This document shows, in pieces, positions 1-9,350 of a stretch of DNA of 64,000 bases (the stretch's first letter is position 1; each line of letters opens with the position of its first letter). Position numbers and translations under genes: made by a program. Below the pieces are notes generated by a model. That model was not told the origin of the DNA, did no database searches, and saw only the letters and a list, made by a program, of their open reading frames with translations. Location: positions 1,240,001 through 1,304,000 of the forward strand of contig OZ257260.1 of the NCBI GenBank assembly GCA_965279735.1, written 5' to 3'. This stretch comes from CAIUGU01 sp965279735 (GTDB lineage Bacteria > Pseudomonadota > Gammaproteobacteria > Steroidobacterales > Steroidobacteraceae).

Positions 1-153
1 CCGTGCCTGTTTGAAATGGGGTATGCCGTCAGAAGCGGACGGGATCGTAGCAACTGGTGGGTCCTAAAGACATGTCAAATGTTAAAGATTCCGGGCGCGA
101 TTTGTGAAGCCCCGGGCGACCGCCGCCCCGGTAAGGGGTAGGCATCCAGCCAC

Positions 154-1125
154 TCAGTTGCCGGTTGCTCCAGTGGCTTTCAGGATGGGTGTCCAGCGAT
201 CCACCTCGCTTTTGACGAACGTTCCCAGCCAAGCGGGCGAGCGTTCGTTTTTCGCCGGAATGACGCCGCCGAGTTCGAGCAGGCGTTTGCGTACATTCGC
301 GTCGTCGAGCGCCTTGTCGAGCGCTGCGCTCAGCTTCCTCACGATGTCCTGTGGCGTTCCCTTCGGCGCAAACAGCGCATTCCACGCGCTGACCTGGTAG
401 TCGGGGAGGCCGGCTTCCTTCGTCGTGGGCAGGTTGGGCAGTGCAGGCGAGCGCTCGGGAGTCGCGATGGCGTAGGCCTTGATGTTGCCGGATTTGACCT
501 GCTCGACGAGATTCACGATCTGGTCGCACATGAAATCGACCTGGCCGCCGACGAGATCGTTGAGGGCCGGGCCGGTGCCGCGATAGGCAACCTGCGTGAA
601 CTTCAGACCAAGTTGGGAGTTCAGCAGGGTGCAGGAGGTGAAGGAAACCGAGCCGACGCCCGCGTGGGCCTCGTTCACGGTGGCGGCGTTCGCTTTCAGA
701 TACGCCACGAATTCCCGGAGATCCTTCGGCGGAAAATTCTTCTTAGCCACGATCAGGATAGGCGTCCCCGCTGCCATGCCCACGGGTTCGAAATCCGTCA
801 CCGGGTTGTAGCGCAGCTTCGGGTAGAGCGCGGGGGCGGCGCCATGCGTGCCCATCTGTCCCATCGTGAGGGTGTAGCCATCCGGCTTGGCCTGCGCACC
901 GCGCGTGCTGCCTGTCGTGCCACCTGCACCGACCACGTTCTCGATGATGATCTGCTGGCCGAGAGTCCTCGACATGTGTTCGGCAACGATGCGCGCGATG
1001 ACGTCCGTCGGACCGCCCGCAGTAAAGGGCACGATCATGGTGACGGGGCGCACGGGATACGTCTGCGCGTGGGCGGTGCCCGCGAGGAAAGCGCCCAAGG
1101 CAGCGACGATGACTACAAATCGCAT
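154..1125 (-). CDS. tctC: Tripartite tricarboxylate transporter substrate-binding protein (Bug/TctC family)
   Basis: A 323-residue periplasmic solute-binding protein of the Bug family that captures an organic acid for a TctAB membrane transporter. A hydrophobic signal peptide ends at about TAHA-Q, followed by the family pattern YPVRPVTMIVPF and a G-G-x-x-D ligand loop (TAGGPTDVIAR). The length is typical. I chose the ATG at 1125 because GGAG lies just upstream; an in-frame TTG at 1146 would put seven residues before the signal peptide. It is last in a tctB-tctA-tctC operon. The ligand cannot be read from the sequence. Confidence 0.9.
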   Translation of the reverse strand: MRFVVIVAALGAFLAGTAHAQTYPVRPVTMIVPFTAGGPTDVIARIVAEHMSRTLGQQIIIENVVGAGGTTGSTRGAQAKPDGYTLTMGQMGTHGAAPALYPKLRYNPVTDFEPVGMAAGTPILIVAKKNFPPKDLREFVAYLKANAATVNEAHAGVGSVSFTSCTLLNSQLGLKFTQVAYRGTGPALNDLVGGQVDFMCDQIVNLVEQVKSGNIKAYAIATPERSPALPNLPTTKEAGLPDYQVSAWNALFAPKGTPQDIVRKLSAALDKALDDANVRKRLLELGGVIPAKNERSPAWLGTFVKSEVDRWTPILKATGATGN

Positions 1126-1146
1126 GAAGTACTCCGGAGTCCGCAA

Positions 1147-2652
1147 TCACTCTTCCTGGAAGGCCTGCTCGCGTCCACGGCGGATGGCGGGCAGCACCGC
1201 GACGATCAGGATAAACGCAGCAACGACCAGCAGGCCAGCGGAGACCGGCCGTTCCACGAAGGTCGTGAAGCTGCCGCGGGAAATGACCAGTGCCTGCCGC
1301 AGTTTTTCTTCGAGCAGCTTGCCGAGCACGAAGCCGAGCAGCAGGGGCGCGGGCTCGTAACCGAACTTGTGGAGCGCATAGCCGAACAGGCCAAACACGG
1401 CAGTGAGGAACACATCGAACGGACTGTTGTTGATCGAGTAGATGCCGATGCAGCAGAACAGCAGGATTGCCGGGAACATCAGGCGGTAGGGCACCTGCAG
1501 CAGTTTCACCCAGATCCCGACGAGCGGCAGGTTGATGATGAGCAGCATCAGGTTGCCGATCCACATGCTCGCGATCATTCCCCAGAAGAGATCCGGATTG
1601 CGCGTCATGACCTGCGGGCCGGGGATGATCCCGTGGATGGTCATTGCGCCGACCATCAGCGCCATCACCGCGTTGGGCGGAATGCCGAGTGTCAGGAGAG
1701 GAATGAAAGCCGTCTGTGCTCCCGCATTGTTGGCGGCTTCCGGCCCTGCCACCCCTTCGAGTGCGCCACGCCCGAAGCGCGATGGATCCTTGGCGATCTT
1801 CTTCTCGAGCGAATAGGACGCAAAGGGTCCGAGCACCGCGCCGTTGCCGGGCAGGATGCCGAGCAAACCGCCGACGCCCGTGCCGCGCAGAATCGGACCG
1901 ATCGCCTTGCGTAAATCCGCACGCGTGGGCAGCAAACGTCCAATCGAACCCGACAGGATGCCGCGGGCTTCCGGGTTCTCGAGGTTCCGCAGGATTTCCG
2001 CAAACCCGAAGAGCCCCATCGCGAGCACGGTGAAGTCGATGCCGTCGGACAGACTCGACAGGCCGAACGTCAGTCTCTCCTCACCGGTTTCGAGATCGGT
2101 ACCGATGGTCGAGAGCAGTACGCCGGTGATGATCATGGCCGCGGCCTTCAGCACCGAACCGCGGGCGAGCACCATGGCAAACGTCAGGCCCAGCACCATC
2201 AGCGAGAAATATTCGGCGGGACCGAACAGCAGGGCGAGTCGCGTGAGAGGCGCGGCGAGGGCAGCGATGACCACCGTGGCAATCGAACCAGCGATGAACG
2301 ACCCGATCGCGGCGAGTCCCAGAGCAATGCCGGCCCGGCCCTGGCGAGCCATCTGATGCCCATCGATGGTCGAGACGACCGACGTAGCCTCACCGGGCAC
2401 GTTCAGCAGGATCGCTGTCGTCGAGCCGCCGTACTGGGCGCCGTAGTAGATGCCGGCCAGCATGATCAGTGCGCCAGTGGGATCGATGTTGAAAGTCAGC
2501 GGCAACAGCATCGCAATCGTGGCGATGGGACCTACGCCGGGCAGCACGCCGACGAGCGTACCGACCAGGCAACCGACGAAGCAGAGGCCGATGTTCTGCA
2601 ACGACAGGGCCGTCGAGAAACCGAGCGACAGGTTGGCGAGCAGCGTATCCAT
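1147..2652 (-). CDS. tctA: Tripartite tricarboxylate transporter large permease TctA
   Basis: A 501-residue inner-membrane protein made almost entirely of hydrophobic helices, matching the TctA family in length. The conserved N-terminal segment GVLPGVGPIATIAMLLP and a later repeat-like GLLGILPGNGAVLGPFA are the diagnostic family motifs. It forms the secondary-transport channel that uses an ion gradient to import the solute delivered by TctC. It sits 4 bp after tctB and 21 bp before tctC, so the three genes form one operon and probably one complex. Confidence 0.93.
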   Translation of the reverse strand: MDTLLANLSLGFSTALSLQNIGLCFVGCLVGTLVGVLPGVGPIATIAMLLPLTFNIDPTGALIMLAGIYYGAQYGGSTTAILLNVPGEATSVVSTIDGHQMARQGRAGIALGLAAIGSFIAGSIATVVIAALAAPLTRLALLFGPAEYFSLMVLGLTFAMVLARGSVLKAAAMIITGVLLSTIGTDLETGEERLTFGLSSLSDGIDFTVLAMGLFGFAEILRNLENPEARGILSGSIGRLLPTRADLRKAIGPILRGTGVGGLLGILPGNGAVLGPFASYSLEKKIAKDPSRFGRGALEGVAGPEAANNAGAQTAFIPLLTLGIPPNAVMALMVGAMTIHGIIPGPQVMTRNPDLFWGMIASMWIGNLMLLIINLPLVGIWVKLLQVPYRLMFPAILLFCCIGIYSINNSPFDVFLTAVFGLFGYALHKFGYEPAPLLLGFVLGKLLEEKLRQALVISRGSFTTFVERPVSAGLLVVAAFILIVAVLPAIRRGREQAFQEE

Positions 2653-2656
2653 CGCT

Positions 2657-3133
2657 TCAGTAGTCCAGCAGCCAGGGCGCGACGGGAATCGGCAGGCCGA
2701 GCAGGTAACGGAAGAGAAGGGTGCACAGCGCCGTCATCACTAGGGCGAAGATCGCGATCTCGGTGAATTTCGTTTCGCGGCTGGCGAGCGCTGCAAGCAC
2801 GATGGCCACCGGTCCGGCGACGACGAAGCCCAGAGGGCGGATGGCGAAGGTGAAAGCGAGCGCGGCACCGAGCACGAACAGGCAGCCGCGCAAAGGCCAG
2901 CCCCCGACCGCTGCGGAGGTTTCCTTCGACCAGAAACGGCGAGTGGCGATGAGTACTCCGCAACCGCCGGTCATCAGGGCGAGCGATCTGGGCAGCATTC
3001 CGGGGCCGATCTCGCGCAGCGTCCCGGTATCGAGGTCGCTGCCTTGCCACAGCGCCACCCCCGACAGCACGATCAGGAACAGACCTCCGGCCAGATCCTG
3101 CGACAGGTGCGAGGTGCTATCCGGTTCCGCCAC
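2657..3133 (-). CDS. tctB: Tripartite tricarboxylate transporter small permease TctB
   Basis: A small membrane protein of about 158 residues with four predicted helices, for example LFLIVLSGVALW and a C-terminal VMTALCTLLFRYLLGL, as in the TctB family. It is the accessory membrane subunit of the TctABC importer. I prefer the GTG at 3133, preceded by a strong AAGGGGAGA ribosome site; another in-frame GTG at 3154 gives seven more residues. It is first in the operon, with tctA 4 bp downstream. Confidence 0.85.
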   Translation of the reverse strand: MAEPDSTSHLSQDLAGGLFLIVLSGVALWQGSDLDTGTLREIGPGMLPRSLALMTGGCGVLIATRRFWSKETSAAVGGWPLRGCLFVLGAALAFTFAIRPLGFVVAGPVAIVLAALASRETKFTEIAIFALVMTALCTLLFRYLLGLPIPVAPWLLDY

Positions 3134-3238
3134 GCTGTCTCCCCTTGGTTTCACTCATCATGCCACCAGCCTGTTTCCTGTTGAGCGGCGGCATTCTCGC
3201 ACAGCGTCAACGCCGTAAGCCGCCTCGAGGATGGCGGA

Positions 3239-3748
3239 ATGTGGAACGGCAGTCGTCATCTGTGCATGCCCTCGTTCGCCGAAATCAGGAAGCATCTCAA
3301 GGCTCGGCTGTTACGTCGCGGTGAAACGCCTGATGCGGCAGATGACCTGATCCAGGAAGCCTTCCTGCGGTTCGAGCAGTACGCGGCGCAAAACGAGGTC
3401 CGGGAACCGGAAGGGTTCCTGGTGCGGACGGTCGTCAACCTCTCCATCGATGCCGACCGGAGCCGGCGGAGGTCCCGGATCGCCAGCGTCCCCCCGGAAG
3501 ACCTGGCCCATTTTCCGGATCGCACCCCGGGACCTGCTGAGGTTTTGCAGGCCGGCAATCGTCTTAAGAAGCTGAGTGCCGGAATAGGGGAGTTAAAGCC
3601 CCGAACCCGCCGGATCCTGCTGGCGCACCGGCTCGATGGGGCTTCGTACGCGGAAATTGCGAAATCCGAAGGGATTACGGTCAGTGCTGTCGAAAAGCAG
3701 ATTGCGAAGGCGATCCTGCTGCTGACGGAGTGGATGGGCGATGAATAG
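3239..3748 (+). CDS. ECF (FecI-like) RNA polymerase sigma factor
   Basis: A 169-residue ECF sigma factor. Region 2 is visible as DAADDLIQEAFLRFEQYA with the following EGFLVRTVVNL. Region 4 is the helix-turn-helix DGASYAEIAKSEGITVSAVEKQI. It should direct RNA polymerase to the promoter of the receptor gene downstream. The 3' end overlaps fecR by 8 bp, the usual sigma/anti-sigma arrangement. The start at 3239 follows GAGG; a later ATG at 3266 is also possible. Its activity is presumably held by the FecR protein until the receptor senses its ligand. Confidence 0.9.
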   Translation: MWNGSRHLCMPSFAEIRKHLKARLLRRGETPDAADDLIQEAFLRFEQYAAQNEVREPEGFLVRTVVNLSIDADRSRRRSRIASVPPEDLAHFPDRTPGPAEVLQAGNRLKKLSAGIGELKPRTRRILLAHRLDGASYAEIAKSEGITVSAVEKQIAKAILLLTEWMGDE

Positions 3749-4688
3749 CATGCAAACCGATCAATCTCATGTTGCCGCGACCATCCGGCCGGAAGCGGCT
3801 GCGTGGATGGCTCGTTTGCAGGCCCCGGCCCGCGACGCGCGTACCGAGCAGACTTTCCGCCAGTGGCTCGATACCACTCCCGGGCACCAGGAAGCGTTCA
3901 GTGAAGTGACCGACATCTGGCAGGCCGTGGACGGTGCTGCGCGGTCGTACCGGAAAGCAAGGCGCCAGCGGCTCGCTGCTTCGCTCGCTGCCGTCTTTGT
4001 GTTCGCGCTTTGCGGGATCGTTTTCAATGTCTGGAACGCCGGCCAGCCTGGCGAGTATTACCAGACGCAGGTCGGCGAGCAGCGCTTTGCCATTCTCGAC
4101 GATGGTTCGCATCTCACGCTGAATACCAACAGCCGCGTGAACGTGCACTACAGCAACGGGCTGCGCGAAGTGACGCTGGTGCACGGCGAGGCGCTGTTCG
4201 ATGTCGCGAAGGATGCAGGCCGGCCCTTCATCGTCCATGTCGATGAACGCGAAATCCGTGCGCTCGGGACTTCGTTCGTGGTCTACAAGAGCAGTGATTC
4301 CCTGGATGTCACGCTCTTCGAAGGCAAGGTCAGCGTGGGTCCGCACATGGACGAGGGCGAGGACGTGCAGGACAATCCCCGGATCGTCGTGCTCGAACCC
4401 GGACAGCACTGGAGCATGAAGAGCCGGACCGTCGAGCAGCTTTCCTCGCTGCAGCTCGATACCGCCACGCAGTGGCGGCGGCAGGAAGTGGTTTTCAACG
4501 ATACGCCGTTGGTCGAAGCGGTTGCGGAAATGAACCGCTACACGGAATCTCCCATGATCATCACCGATGCGCGCCTCGATGGCCGCAGCGTCAGTGGCGT
4601 ATTCCGGATCGGCGATACCGACTCCTTCATCAGCACGATCACCGCGCTGTATGGAGTAACCATCACTCGCGGTTCTCCCGCCCCATAG
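3741..4688 (+). CDS. FecR-family anti-sigma factor
   Basis: A 315-residue inner-membrane signal transducer. The N-terminal cytoplasmic part contains a DUF4880-like block (EAAAWMARLQAP ... FRQWLDTTPGHQEAF). One membrane helix lies near residues 75-95 (LAAVFVFALCGIVFNVW), followed by the periplasmic FecR domain (GEQRFAILDDGSHLTLNTNS, HGEALFDVAKDAGRPFIV) and a C-terminal STN-like region. It couples the STN domain of the outer-membrane receptor to release of the ECF sigma factor. It overlaps the sigma gene by 8 bp and precedes the receptor gene by 71 bp. Confidence 0.92.
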   Translation: MNSMQTDQSHVAATIRPEAAAWMARLQAPARDARTEQTFRQWLDTTPGHQEAFSEVTDIWQAVDGAARSYRKARRQRLAASLAAVFVFALCGIVFNVWNAGQPGEYYQTQVGEQRFAILDDGSHLTLNTNSRVNVHYSNGLREVTLVHGEALFDVAKDAGRPFIVHVDEREIRALGTSFVVYKSSDSLDVTLFEGKVSVGPHMDEGEDVQDNPRIVVLEPGQHWSMKSRTVEQLSSLQLDTATQWRRQEVVFNDTPLVEAVAEMNRYTESPMIITDARLDGRSVSGVFRIGDTDSFISTITALYGVTITRGSPAP

Positions 4689-4759
4689 CCTGAAGCCTGC
4701 TGCTAAGCTCGGCCGACAAGAACCCGAACGTTCGAACGTAAGGGAATCGCGGGGGCAGG

Positions 4760-7171
4760 ATGAGGCCGGGTTTCGTGCGGCATGCTTTGCTTGCAGTGAT
4801 GGCGTTGTGCCTGGTGACGTCCGCCTGGGCGCAGGGGGCGACCTATCGCTTCGACCTTGCAGCACAACCTCTCGCCGACGCCATTATCCGCTTGAGTCGC
4901 ACCATCGGTGTGAACGTGCTGTTCGAGAGCGAGCTGCTCGCGGGCCGCGAATCACCGAGCCTGCAAGGAGAAATGACGGCGGCGCAGGCTTTCGAGCGCT
5001 TGCTGGCAGGCAGCGGACTCATCGCGCGGCAGACGGATGCCCGCTCCATCTATATCCAGAGCCTGCCGCCAGTGGTTGCCACCACTGAGCCCGCCCGGAA
5101 GCCCGAGCCTGAAATCCGCGGCGACCGCGTCACTGTCGTGATGCCGAACGGCGTCATCGAGGAAATCATCGTGACCGCGCAGATGCGCGAAGAGAGCCTG
5201 CAGAGCCTGCCGGTGATGGTTCAGGTGATGACCGACTACGCATTGCAGCGCGCAGGGGTCAAGGACTTCGCGAACATCAACAAGGTGGCTTCGAATATCC
5301 AGGTGGTGCAGGGCGCCGGTGCACCGATCATCGCGATCCGCGGCATTCGCGCCAATTCCTTCGGCGCTGCGTCGGAATCGCCTGCCGCCGTGCATCTCAA
5401 CGGCAACTACATTTCGCAGGCCGTGAGCCTGAGCGGCATGTTCTTCGATCTCGAGCGCGTGGAGATTCTTGCGGGTCCCCAGGGCACGTTGTTCGGGCGG
5501 AATGCCGCAGCCGGCGTGATCAACATTCTCACCCGCAAACCGTTGCCGCGTTTTGAAGCAGGTGGCGAGCTCGAAGTCGGCAGTGACGACCTGCTGCGTG
5601 CGACGGCTGCACTCAATCTGCCCCTGAACGAGGAGGTTGACATTCGTCTCGCCGGGCAGAGTCTCACGCGCGACGGATACTTTCGTAACGGCCTTGACGA
5701 TGCGAACCAGCAGTCGGCGCGTCTCGGTGTGTCGTGGCGGTCGGGAGAGAGTTCACGCTGGCTGGCGACTGCGGACTGGTCGCGGAATCGAGCCAAGGGA
5801 AGCTCCGACAACCTCATTGCAACAGGCAATCCAGGCAACGGTCTGGCGGTGCCGCCGTTGCGGGACAACAGCATTCTCTATGGTGATGCGGATCGTGCGA
5901 CCCGGGACCAGGAATTCAGGGGAGCAGCCGTGCAATACGATCGCGATATCGCACGCGGAACGTTCACGTTCCAGGCGTCGCATCGGGATGTCTTCCAGAT
6001 CGACCAGGCTTACGGCGCGCAGAACCTCACGAACCCGACCGAGTTTGGTTATTCGAACACGGCGGAGATGCGGCTGGCGTCGCCTTCCGGCCGAGCGCTC
6101 GAATATGTAGGCGGGCTCTATTACTTTCATGAAGACAAGCACGGCGGCACCGGCGCTTACGCCGATCTGTCGAGCTCGGTACAGCCTTTCCAGATCCGGA
6201 TCCTCGGACAGGAAACTGATGCCGGCGCCGCTTTCGGGCAGGTGAACTACTCGCCGCTTGAGCCGCTGCATCTCACGCTGGGACTGCGCTACAACTACGA
6301 CCACAAGCGGGCATCGAGTCTCGTGCTGGCGCCTCCCGCGACGGTGTTCTACCAGCCTCCCGAATCGGACCACTGGACCCGTCTGACGTGGAAGGCAAGC
6401 GTGAGTTATGACGTTGCGCCCACCAATCTGGTGTTTGCGACGATCTCCACTGGCTACAAGTCCGGCACCTTTGCGTACGGGCCCACGCCGCGCGTTGATC
6501 CGCAGGATGTGACGTCCTATGAGATCGGCTCCAAGAACCGGTTCTTCGACGACCGGTTGCAGCTCAACCTGAATCTGTACTACTCGGACTACCTGAGCCT
6601 GGAGCAGCCCTACACGACGCCGATTCCGGGCACCACGTTGTTCCTGATCTCGGTCACCAACACGGGTGGAGCCATCGTCAGTGGCGCGGACTTCGAGGCC
6701 GACTGGCTGGCCAGCCGGCAGGACCGGTTCAGGGCGAGGGTGAATTACCTGCGGGCGCGCTACCGGAACTTCGACCTCACGCCTTTCGGGGGCATCGATT
6801 ATTCGGGCCGACCCATGTCGAATACTCCGCCCTGGGCAATGAATGTCGGCTATACGCGTAGCTGGCGCGGGTGGGACGGCACGCTCGACTTCAGCATCGA
6901 TGCGCAATACCGCTCGGAAAGGGGGATTTCAGCAGCGGGTAGCTACGATGCTGCAGACCAGCCCTACCGGCAGGAGGCCTCGAGCGTCCTCGACCTGGGG
7001 CTCAAGTACGCACCGTTCAGCGGGCGCTGGAACCTGACCGCGTATGCCAATAATCTTCTCGATGAGGTGTATTTCTCGCAGGCGAATTACAACGTCCAGC
7101 GTGGCTACAACGTCTATGCGCAGATCGCACCCCCGCGCACGTTTGGCCTGATTCTGGGACTGAATTTTTGA
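4760..7171 (+). CDS. TonB-dependent outer-membrane receptor with N-terminal STN signalling domain
   Basis: An 803-residue outer-membrane receptor. A signal peptide ends at about SAWAQG. The STN (secretin/TonB N-terminal) domain covers roughly residues 28-100 (FDLAAQPLADAIIRLS) and contacts FecR. A TonB-box-like EEIIVTAQ lies near residue 134, followed by the plug (GPQGTLFGRNAAAGVINILTR) and a beta-barrel ending in aromatic residues. This is the sensing and importing end of a FecI/FecR trans-envelope circuit. The substrate is unknown; the plug wording resembles the large non-siderophore receptor families of sphingomonads and Steroidobacter, so a sugar, steroid or other carbon source is as likely as iron. 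Confidence 0.92.
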   Translation: MRPGFVRHALLAVMALCLVTSAWAQGATYRFDLAAQPLADAIIRLSRTIGVNVLFESELLAGRESPSLQGEMTAAQAFERLLAGSGLIARQTDARSIYIQSLPPVVATTEPARKPEPEIRGDRVTVVMPNGVIEEIIVTAQMREESLQSLPVMVQVMTDYALQRAGVKDFANINKVASNIQVVQGAGAPIIAIRGIRANSFGAASESPAAVHLNGNYISQAVSLSGMFFDLERVEILAGPQGTLFGRNAAAGVINILTRKPLPRFEAGGELEVGSDDLLRATAALNLPLNEEVDIRLAGQSLTRDGYFRNGLDDANQQSARLGVSWRSGESSRWLATADWSRNRAKGSSDNLIATGNPGNGLAVPPLRDNSILYGDADRATRDQEFRGAAVQYDRDIARGTFTFQASHRDVFQIDQAYGAQNLTNPTEFGYSNTAEMRLASPSGRALEYVGGLYYFHEDKHGGTGAYADLSSSVQPFQIRILGQETDAGAAFGQVNYSPLEPLHLTLGLRYNYDHKRASSLVLAPPATVFYQPPESDHWTRLTWKASVSYDVAPTNLVFATISTGYKSGTFAYGPTPRVDPQDVTSYEIGSKNRFFDDRLQLNLNLYYSDYLSLEQPYTTPIPGTTLFLISVTNTGGAIVSGADFEADWLASRQDRFRARVNYLRARYRNFDLTPFGGIDYSGRPMSNTPPWAMNVGYTRSWRGWDGTLDFSIDAQYRSERGISAAGSYDAADQPYRQEASSVLDLGLKYAPFSGRWNLTAYANNLLDEVYFSQANYNVQRGYNVYAQIAPPRTFGLILGLNF

Positions 7172-7290
7172 TCCCCGTTGAGGTTTGCCGACATTCGGGC
7201 GTCTTGAAAATACAGGCCGCAGGAAGCGTCGCGGCTGCACGCATTGCAGCAAATGATTGATGCCCGACTGGCAGCACTGAGGAAGAACGC

Positions 7291-8607
7291 GTGTTTATTT
7301 CGAAAAAGCATCTGTCCCGGCGTACGTTCCTGCGCGGCCTGGGAGTCACTGTGTCTCTCCCCATGCTGGATGCCATGGTGCCGGCTTTCGCACAGTCCGG
7401 GCCCAAGCCGCAGATCCGGTTTGGCGGCGTGTACTTCCCGAACGGTGCGCTGCCTGAAATCTGGCATCCGAAAGAGGTTGGGGCGAATTTCAACTTCACG
7501 TCGCCGATGAAGTCGCTGGAGCCCTTTCGCGACCAGCTGGTGACGGTCAGCGGTCTCACGCCTTCGGGCACACCGGGTCCTCACCTCGGCGCAAGCTGCG
7601 GCTGGCTGAATGGTGTTGGCGCGAAGGGCGCGCAAGGCGATCCCATCCTGTCAGGCAAGACGCTTGACCAATACATCGTGGACAAGATCGGTCAGGACAC
7701 GCCCATGCCTTCGATCGAGATCGGCACCGAGGACATGGGCACTGCCATCGGTGCGTGCGACGGCTATTCCTGCGTGTACTTCAGCAGCGTGGCATGGCGT
7801 GATGATTCGTCGCCGCTGCCGGTCGAGATCAATCCGCGTGTGACGTTCGAGCGCATGTTCGGCGAGACGGGCACGACGCAGCAGCGCCTGGCGAGGATGA
7901 AGTACAAGAGCAGCATGCTCGACTCCATCACTGAGGAAGTGAGAAGCCTCAGCAGCCAGGTCGGCGCGAGTGATCGCCGGTTGCTGGGCGACTATCTGGA
8001 CAATATCCGCGAAGTCGAACGTCGCCTCCAGCTCGTCATGGCGAGAAGCGAATCGAGTACCACCGAAGTGCCTGCGGCGCCCACCGGTATTCCGGAGTCG
8101 TTCCAGGAACACATGCGGCTCAACTACGACCTGATGCACCTGGCTTTCCAGGGCGACATCAGCCGCGTATTCACTTTCCTCACGGGGGTGGAGGCCAGTA
8201 ACCGTGGTTATGCGTTCATCGGTGTTCCCGAATCCCACCACGTGTGCTCGCATCATGGCGACCAGCCCGAGAACAAGGAGAAGTACACGAAGATCGTGAC
8301 TTTCCACACCCAGGAATTCGCCCGGTTCGTCCAGAACCTGAAGGACACTCCGGACGGCGACGGTTCGCTCCTCGATCACTCGATGCTGCTGTTCGGGAGC
8401 GGCATGGGCAACGGCAACGCCCACCAGAAGTTCGATCCCCCGACCGTGACGGTGGGCGGCGCCAACGGGAAGTGGATGGGCAACAAACATATCGTTGCCA
8501 ACAAGGGCGCTTCGGCCTGCAACCTGCTGCTGAACCTGGCCGAGGTCTATGACATCGAGCTCGACAAGATCGGACCGAGCTCGGGCAAGTTGAATGTCCA
8601 GACCTGA
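7291..8607 (+). CDS. DUF1552-family protein exported by the Tat pathway
   Basis: A 438-residue protein that starts with GTG and carries a twin-arginine signal (SRRTFLRGLGVTVSLPMLDAM). The body matches the DUF1552 family in style: GGVYFPNGALPEIWHP near the N terminus and conserved histidine/aspartate segments such as ESHHVCSHHGD and LLFGSGMGNGNAH later on. The family resembles alkaline-phosphatase-like folds, but no reaction is established. DUF1552 genes are often paired with DUF1592/1588 cytochrome-like genes; none is next to it here. It follows the FecR-controlled receptor by 119 bp and may belong to the same regulon. Confidence 0.82.
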   Translation: MFISKKHLSRRTFLRGLGVTVSLPMLDAMVPAFAQSGPKPQIRFGGVYFPNGALPEIWHPKEVGANFNFTSPMKSLEPFRDQLVTVSGLTPSGTPGPHLGASCGWLNGVGAKGAQGDPILSGKTLDQYIVDKIGQDTPMPSIEIGTEDMGTAIGACDGYSCVYFSSVAWRDDSSPLPVEINPRVTFERMFGETGTTQQRLARMKYKSSMLDSITEEVRSLSSQVGASDRRLLGDYLDNIREVERRLQLVMARSESSTTEVPAAPTGIPESFQEHMRLNYDLMHLAFQGDISRVFTFLTGVEASNRGYAFIGVPESHHVCSHHGDQPENKEKYTKIVTFHTQEFARFVQNLKDTPDGDGSLLDHSMLLFGSGMGNGNAHQKFDPPTVTVGGANGKWMGNKHIVANKGASACNLLLNLAEVYDIELDKIGPSSGKLNVQT

Positions 8608-8684
8608 AGTCGCATGCGGGGTGAAACTTGCCTTGAAATAGGCGCTTGCACCCCTTACTATCCCCGGCCGAGAGAGCACGCTCC

Positions 8685-8815
8685 CTGACCTGCAAAGGAC
8701 TGGAGCGGAGGCAAAGCCCCTTGAGGGGTTTCAGGATTGCGGAAATGGGCCTTGTGCCCATTTTTTATTTCTACCGAAAGAATTCCGTCCAGAACCGGGC
8801 AAAGGAGGGAGGAAC
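8685..8815 (+). promoter_or_regulatory. Structured leader upstream of rimP (rimP-leader-like)
   Basis: The 208 bp between the DUF1552 gene and rimP contain two hairpins in a row. One is AAAGCCCC-TTGA-GGGGTTT at 8714-8731. The second is a terminator-like hairpin with a U tract at 8743-8766, preceded by GATTGCGGAA. This arrangement before rimP resembles the rimP-leader RNA of gammaproteobacteria, thought to attenuate the operon. The tRNA genes that often precede rimP in other species were not found. Assignment to that RNA family is from memory and moderate. Confidence 0.55.
8743..8766 (+). terminator. Rho-independent terminator/attenuator in the rimP leader
   Basis: The hairpin AAATGGGC-CTTGT-GCCCATTT is followed by a run of six T. 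It lies about 50 bp upstream of the rimP start and inside the transcript, so it is probably an attenuator that controls read-through into rimP-nusA-infB. Confidence 0.75.
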
Positions 8816-9322
8816 GTGCTGAGAAACCAGCTCAACGTCCTGCTCGAACCGGTTGTCAGGGCCCTTGGCTACGAGCTCTGGGAGCTCGAGTACGCGACCC
8901 GCCAGGACGGGCCGTTCCTGAGAATCTATATAGACAGGCCAGCCGGGGAAGTGGATTTCGGGCCGGAGGCGGGGTCAGGGATGGAGGCACAGGCCGGCAT
9001 TACGGTCGAGGATTGTGCCCGCGTGAGTCACGCCGTCAGCGAAGTGATGGACGCTGAAGATCCCGTTGAAGGTCATTACACGCTCGAGGTGTCCTCGCCG
9101 GGAATGGACCGGGTGCTGCGGACGCCGGCTCATTTTGCGCGGTATGCGGGTGAACGGGTGCGTGTTGAAATGCAGGCGCCCGTCAATGGGCGCAAGCGGT
9201 TTCTGGGGCGATTGCTGAAGGTGGAGGCGGGAGAAATCCTGCTCGATGTGGACGCGAACGGCGGGGAAGTCACCCTTGCCGTCGCAGGAATACACAAGGC
9301 CCGGCTGGTGCCGGACCTCTGA
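8816..9322 (+). CDS. rimP: Ribosome maturation factor RimP
   Basis: A 168-residue cytoplasmic 30S assembly factor. The N-terminal domain shows GYELWELEYATRQDGPFLRIYIDRP and the segment VEDCARVSHAVSEVMD ... YTLEVSSPGMDRVL, which is diagnostic. The start is GTG at 8816 behind a strong AGGAGGGAGGAAC site. An insertion of roughly 15 residues (FGPEAGSGMEAQAG) separates the usual IDRP and ITVEDC blocks, longer than in E. coli. It opens the rimP-nusA-infB-rbfA-truB operon. Confidence 0.96.
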   Translation: MLRNQLNVLLEPVVRALGYELWELEYATRQDGPFLRIYIDRPAGEVDFGPEAGSGMEAQAGITVEDCARVSHAVSEVMDAEDPVEGHYTLEVSSPGMDRVLRTPAHFARYAGERVRVEMQAPVNGRKRFLGRLLKVEAGEILLDVDANGGEVTLAVAGIHKARLVPDL

Positions 9323-9350
9323 TCAGGTGCCGAAGGCGGAGTCTGGAACG

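Noticed and set aside
1..153. A gene in the first 153 bases
   Set aside because: Frames here are short shadows; nothing beyond the 3' flank of tctC could be supported.
613..1914. A 433-codon plus-strand frame opposite tctC/tctA
   Set aside because: Composition is His/Gln/Glu/Arg-rich shadow coding; the minus-strand transporter genes have clear family motifs.
8608..8815. tRNA genes (Leu or initiator Met) before rimP
   Set aside because: Common in other gammaproteobacteria, but no acceptor stem or T-loop sequence (GTTCNANNC) in a proper context was found.
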